64,000 nt of DNA from Myrica gale (Eukaryota > Streptophyta > Magnoliopsida > Fagales > Myricaceae). Under the pieces are notes generated by a model. It worked only from the letters and a program-made list of their open reading frames with translations, was not told where the DNA came from and did not search any database. The DNA lies in NCBI GenBank assembly GCA_963930655.1, contig OZ005606.1, forward strand, positions 10,136,501 through 10,200,500, read 5' to 3'. Shown one piece after another: positions 59,424 to 64,000 of the stretch; within the stretch, counting starts at the first letter, position 1; the number at the start of each line of letters is the position of its first letter. The position numbers and the translations under genes are program-made.

Positions 59424-61521
59424 TCAGCTTCTTGGGGCAAATGCAGCTAGTGCATTAGCATGCGCAGGAGAAAGGCTGCTCAAAAGGGGTTGCATTTGTT
59501 GGCCATATATCGAAATCAAGTGAGAGAAAGCTCTGCCCACTTGAGCTTTAACTTCAGAAGTTTCTTCTGGGGACACCGCAACTTGAGCAAAAAGATTAAC
59601 CAACTCAGGAACTAGAGACAGGATCTGCTTTGCATAAAGAGGACAAAAAACAAAACCAGAAAACGCTTTACTTCTTGGACAAAGCAAGAATTCACACAAC
59701 TACTCAGTCAATTAACATTGCAGCAACAACAGGAAATGGATACCTGAGGGTTTGATGACAAAACAAGATTACATACACAACTATAGACTGCCATGGACTC
59801 CTCGTGATCTTCTTTTAAAGGAAGAACTTTTAAGAAAACAGGGAGGACCTGAGAAACGTAACCAAGAGATAGACAAGCCCAAAGGGATAATTAGCAAAAG
59901 TGAATAATGATACTCATTCCCTTTAGAAAAAAGGATAAGAAGACAACGGAAGAGAACCTGATTTAATGGTATGGGCTCAGGGTGCACCATTATCATCCTT
60001 GCCACTGCACCAGCAGCATTATCCCTGACAGCATTGTCTGGCTCAGATTCCCCAAATAACGGGAAAAGCCCACGTAATATGTCACCATAATATCTGGTAT
60101 TGATGGAAGGAAAAATTACAGAAAGAAAATTACAATTTCAAGGAAAATGAACCTCACTTACAATTCATAGAGAACACTACAAGCAAGAAGGTAAACGAAA
60201 ATTTACGCCAAAGAGGTGACAGAAGGAGAGAGAAAGAGGGAAGAGGAAAGAGAGAAGAACAAGAAGCAGCATGACTATTCAGGAGGATACTTTATAGTGG
60301 ACTCCCCCCCATTTTTGCACAGCTCTCCAACACAAAATGCAGCATTCCTTCTATTAGTTGCCTCAGATGAAGCTAGTTCTTTTAGTACCATAGGCATCAC
60401 CCGCTGAAATATATGGCATAAGTTTTCACAAATAAGCCACATATTCCTTTAGACAATGGTTGTGACAAAAATTAGATGAAAAATGAAATTACATCAATGT
60501 AATCTGCAATTGGAGGACCCATATTCTGAGCTACTTCTGCAAGGCAAGCAACCACCATGGTCCGATCCTGTGGAGGGCGTGAGGCTCTCTGCATTGTCCA
60601 GTAACTAAAAAGTCAGATACTACAGCAAAGGAATCAATAGCGTACAATTGCAAGAACATACATCACAAGACCAGTTGCTAACCCACCGTGAATTTCATTA
60701 ATGGATCGTATAGCTTGGCAAAGATGGGTGCAAAATGAGAACCCATGGACTTGGCAAATGCAGGAAGCAGATCTGAAACTGCATCCATAAGCTCTTCATC
60801 ATGTTGGGTATCATCATCGTCAACGTCACTGCCAGATTCTGTTTGCTGACAAGCTGAATCTTCCCGGAGCAATACCAAAGTAGCATCAACAAGCTGAGGC
60901 ATATCTGAAATCAGAAAAAAATAAAAAAGCAAGTTCCAAACAAGTCATTTGGCTTTCATTTGGAAGATCTCTTACTAATTCGCATTAGGCAGGCACCTAG
61001 ACTTTTACTTACAGGGCTCAACAGCCACGTAACTATATTCCTTGACGATGTCAGCTATTCCCAGACAAGCTTGGGCAACAACTTCCTTGTCATCGTCTTC
61101 AGTCATAGTCTTGATAAAGATATTCATCACAGTATCTGTACATTAAAGAGGATTAACAAAGCCAGGCCAGGCAATTCCAAAGGAATGATATTTGCCATTC
61201 CTAAATCAAGTTCTTACCAAAAAATTCTTTCATTCTTTCTGGTCCTTCCTGCAGCATGAGAAGAAAGATTGTGGCAGTTTTAGAACTTAGTAGTTCATCC
61301 TTGATCTATGGAGGTTTACAAATTGAAGAAACAAGAACAAGCTAGCTTCAAACTAAAGTTGCTAATCTAAAGAGGATGCTCCCAAACATTGACAAACGGG
61401 TAGTTCTTTATTGACTCACACATAAATGTAACCAATCATGGCAGATAAAATGCTCCACCAAATATATAAACAAAATCCAGATAAAAAATAAAGCATGCTT
61501 AAAATTAAAAGTATAAAAACC

Positions 61522-61563
<42 letters not shown>

Positions 61564-61618
61564 TGATGCAGACTAACATTTTGAGTCTGGAAGATTGTCT
61601 GTGCTGCCATTAACAAAT
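59424..61618 (-). CDS. Importin subunit beta-4 (At4g27640 type), 3' part
   Basis: The last nine exons of a karyopherin-beta gene lie at 61578-61618, 61218-61248, 61013-61135, 60687-60904, 60493-60588, 60291-60403, 59958-60093, 59744-59848 and 59424-59627. They join without frame breaks for about 355 codons. HEAT-repeat landmarks match plant importin-4: AAQTIFQTQN, MTEDDDKEVVAQACLGIADI, an acidic loop SDVDDDDTQHDEELMDAVSD, SRPPQDRTMVVACLAEVAQN, ATNRRNAAFCVGELCKNGGE, and the end ANALAAFAPRS. The protein carries cargo such as histones through nuclear pores under RanGTP control (known for the family). About two thirds of the gene lies to the right of the window. A LINE sits in the intron upstream of the first visible exon. 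One exon is only 31 bases long. Confidence 0.93.
61524..61559. repeat. GA microsatellite in an importin intron
   Basis: An uninterrupted run of about 18 GA units lies in the intron between importin exons at 61578 and 61248, about 20 bases from the donor of the upstream exon. Long dinucleotide runs of this kind are usually length-polymorphic. Confidence 0.95.
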
Positions 61619-61735
61619 CTGCAGTCAAAAGGGGGGGAAAAACAATGAGTCTGAGAGGTCTATGGTTTTGTACATGGATTGGAAACACATCAAGAATAAA
61701 GTCACTGTCACATGCTTTCAAAGTTTACCAGTATC

Positions 61736-64000
61736 TTTTTTTTTTATAAGGAAAGCTTTATTAATAACACCGAAATAGGTAACAGTATAAAAAACTATAC
61801 TGAGAACCTACTCCATACAAGCTACAAAACTCAAGAAATCAGGATAATCCGAAAAGGGAGAGCCCAAAACAGCATTTGCCCAAAGAAAAAGGGAACTCAA
61901 CAACAACCCCTTCAATCCATCTAAAGATAGAACCGAGTTCTCAAAACATCTTGCATTCCGCTCCCTCCAAATAACCCACCAAATACACAAAGGAATCATC
62001 CTCCACACCCTCAAAGCAAGAGGATTGTTGAACTTCCTCTTCCAACAAAACAACACCTCGATCACCTTAGAAGGCATTACCCAACAAAAATTCATTACTT
62101 TGAGCACATGAGCCCATAAATCCCTCACAACATCACAATGTAACAATAAGTGATCCACGGATTCTCCTTTACACCTACAAAGATAGCACCAGTCAAGAAG
62201 ACAAAGACCCCTTCTCCGCAAATTGTCAATGGTCAAGATTCTCTCATGAGCAGCCTCCCACACAAAGAATGAGACTTTCATAGGTACCAAAGACCTCCAA
62301 ATCTGCTTCCACGGAAAAGACTCATCGGGGTTGCAGGAGAGAAGCCCATACATCGATTTCACCGAAAATATACCATTCGTGGTGCCCGTCCAGCACATTT
62401 TGTCATCAGCCCCACTCCGAATAGACATAGAGTAAAGGCGAGAATAGAACGTTGAAACAACCTCCACCTCCCAATCGTTCGCAGCCCTCACAAACTGAAC
62501 ATTCCATGCACCCAATCCGGAAATACCCGCCCAATAATCCGCCACCCAAGCATCCTTATCTCTAGCAATAGAATGGAGGGCAGGAAAGGCTTGCCTCAAA
62601 GGTGTCTCCCCACACCAAAGGTCACTCCAAAACCGAATTCTATTCCCATGACCTACTTCAAATCTGACAAACTGGCTAAAAGGATCCCACCCTTTACAAA
62701 TGAACCTCCAAAGGCCAACCCCATAATTCCCTCTCCTCTGAGGGGTCCTCCACCCACCCAACTCACACCTAAACTTTTTCCACAATAACATTCCTCCACA
62801 AACTATTGCTTTCAAGAGTAAAGCGCCATAACCACTTCCCAAGCAAAGCCTTATTGAAAGGAATCAGGCGCCTAATGCCCAACCCGCCACACCTAATAGG
62901 GCAGCAAACCCTTTTCCAATTAAGCAAATGAAACTTGTGCCCAACATCATCACTACCCCACAAGAAGTCTCTCTGTAACTTCTCCAACCTATAAGCCACC
63001 GCTGAAGGAATGGGAAAAAGAGACAAAAAATAAGTAGGGAGATTAGTAAGTGTAGACTTGATCAAAGTGACCCTTCCACCTTTCGATAGGTAACTTCGCT
63101 TCCACCCAGCCAACCGCTTTTCAGTTCTCTCAATAATACCATCCCAAATATGGATGCTTTTAAATCGCGCGCCCAAAGGAAGGCCAAGATACGTGATGGG
63201 CAAAGAAGCCACCCTACAACCCATGATATCAGCTAAATCTTGGACATTACCCACCGCTCCAAGTGGAATGACCTCAGATTTCGAAAGATTAATCTTAAGG
63301 CCAGACACCGCCTCAAAGCAAAGAAGAAGACATCGAAGATGGCGAAGCTGGCTCTCCACAGCCCCACACATAATAAGAGTATCATCAGCAAAGAGCAAGT
63401 GAGAGATACACACCCCACCACTACACACATGAAACCCCTCGATGGACCCCACCACCACCAACTTATTCAGCACCTTACTCAATGCTTCCATGACAATAAC
63501 AAACAAAAATGGAGAAAAAGGATTACCTTGGCGCAAACCCCGAGAACCTCCAAAGAAACCTTCGGGAGATCCATTCACCAAAATCGAATATCTCGCAGAA
63601 GAGAAACAAAACTCCATCCATCTACACCATTTGATACCAAAGTCACACCTCCTTAACATGTAAAGAAGAAATCTCCAGTTGACGTGATCATAAGCCTTAT
63701 GGATGTTGAGCTTACAAAGCATTCCAGGCAAATTGGAGCGCAACCGAGAATCAATGCACTCACTTGCAATCAGTACAGAATCCAAAATCTGCCTACCCAT
63801 CACGAAAGCGCCCTGGGTAGAAGAGATAATTTTACCCAAAACCGTCTTCATCCTATTGGCCAAAACTTTCGCCAAAATTTTATAGACCCCTCCCACAAGG
63901 CTGATAGGACGAAAGTCCTTAAGCTCCACTGCCCCATGCTTTTTCGGAATTAAGACAATGAACGTGACATTGAGGCTCTTGACAAATTTCCCAACACGGG
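61736..64000 (-). mobile_element. L1-type LINE, 3' part, in an importin intron
   Basis: The element reads on the minus strand and ends TTATTAATAAAGCTTTCCTTAT plus about ten As (plus-strand T-run 61736-61745). It encodes reverse transcriptase and a C-terminal zinc-binding region. Its 5' end is beyond the window, so no target duplication can be checked. It lies just upstream of the importin exon at 61618, in the same transcriptional sense as the host gene, so it is probably intronic. Confidence 0.9.
61808..63929 (-). pseudogene. LINE ORF2: reverse transcriptase and zf-RVT, frameshifted
   Basis: The first frame (62769-63929) holds RT blocks: [42 protein letters not shown], the catalytic FADDT and the thumb motif [20 protein letters not shown]. 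The second frame (61808-62842) holds GNRIRFWSDLW and the zf-RVT Cys/His motif CYLCRCKGESVDHLLLHC. The two overlap in different phases near 62770-62790, where a single-base indel breaks the protein, so this copy is inactive. The frame is probably incomplete at its N-terminus because the window ends. Confidence 0.9.

Overview
This window is nuclear DNA of a flowering plant. The evidence is intron-rich genes with GT-AG splice sites, plant-specific families (a CYP81 cytochrome P450, a receptor-like kinase of the At1g11050 type, a chloroplast IBA57-like protein with a transit peptide, a group Ib-like bHLH) and plant transposon classes (hAT, CACTA, L1-type LINE, Ty3/gypsy, a solo LTR). AT-rich spacers and numerous intronic insertions suggest a eudicot, probably a woody rosid. 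That placement is inference; no species can be named from the sequence alone.

Layout. At 1-2326 (minus strand) is the first coding exon of UDP-glucose:glycoprotein glucosyltransferase with a long first intron. A 459-bp non-autonomous hAT element lies at 3076-3534. A single-exon receptor-like kinase occupies 4781-6745 (minus). A divergent DnaJ protein gene of three exons lies at 8529-10622 (plus). A chloroplast IBA57-like gene of twelve exons (11673-16441, minus) is followed tail-to-head by a membralin gene of fourteen exons (16975-31400, minus). Two introns of membralin each hold a complete ORF1-only LINE derivative with its own target-site duplication. From 31.6 to 38 kb come a long inverted-repeat element, a second hAT element and a bHLH gene whose exon is interrupted by a solo LTR. 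From 38 to 43 kb is a transposon nest in which a CACTA element sits inside a long-TIR element. An intact CYP81-like P450 lies at 43741-45603 (minus). Another CACTA element (47495-50158) and a small MITE precede a second, dead CYP81 copy (52584-55184). That copy is split by a hAT element carrying a complete internal exon of a SINAT/SIAH-type E3 ligase gene, and its 5' half is replaced by a truncated Ty3/gypsy pol. The 3' half of an importin beta-4 gene (59424-61618, minus) follows, and a LINE lies directly upstream of it at the window's right edge.

How the genes relate. The host genes are mostly unrelated housekeeping functions: ER glycoprotein folding control, ER membrane protein, chloroplast iron-sulfur/folate-type protein, co-chaperone, nuclear import. 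The IBA57-like/membralin neighbourhood resembles the arrangement I recall in Arabidopsis (At1g60990 next to At1g60995). The main story of the window is transposon action on genes. Exact target-site duplications of 8 bp (hAT), 3 bp (CACTA), 5 bp (LTR) and 12-15 bp (LINE) can be read directly, and the intact P450 supplies an empty-site comparison for the hAT insertion in its paralogue. No tRNA, rRNA or CRISPR feature was found.
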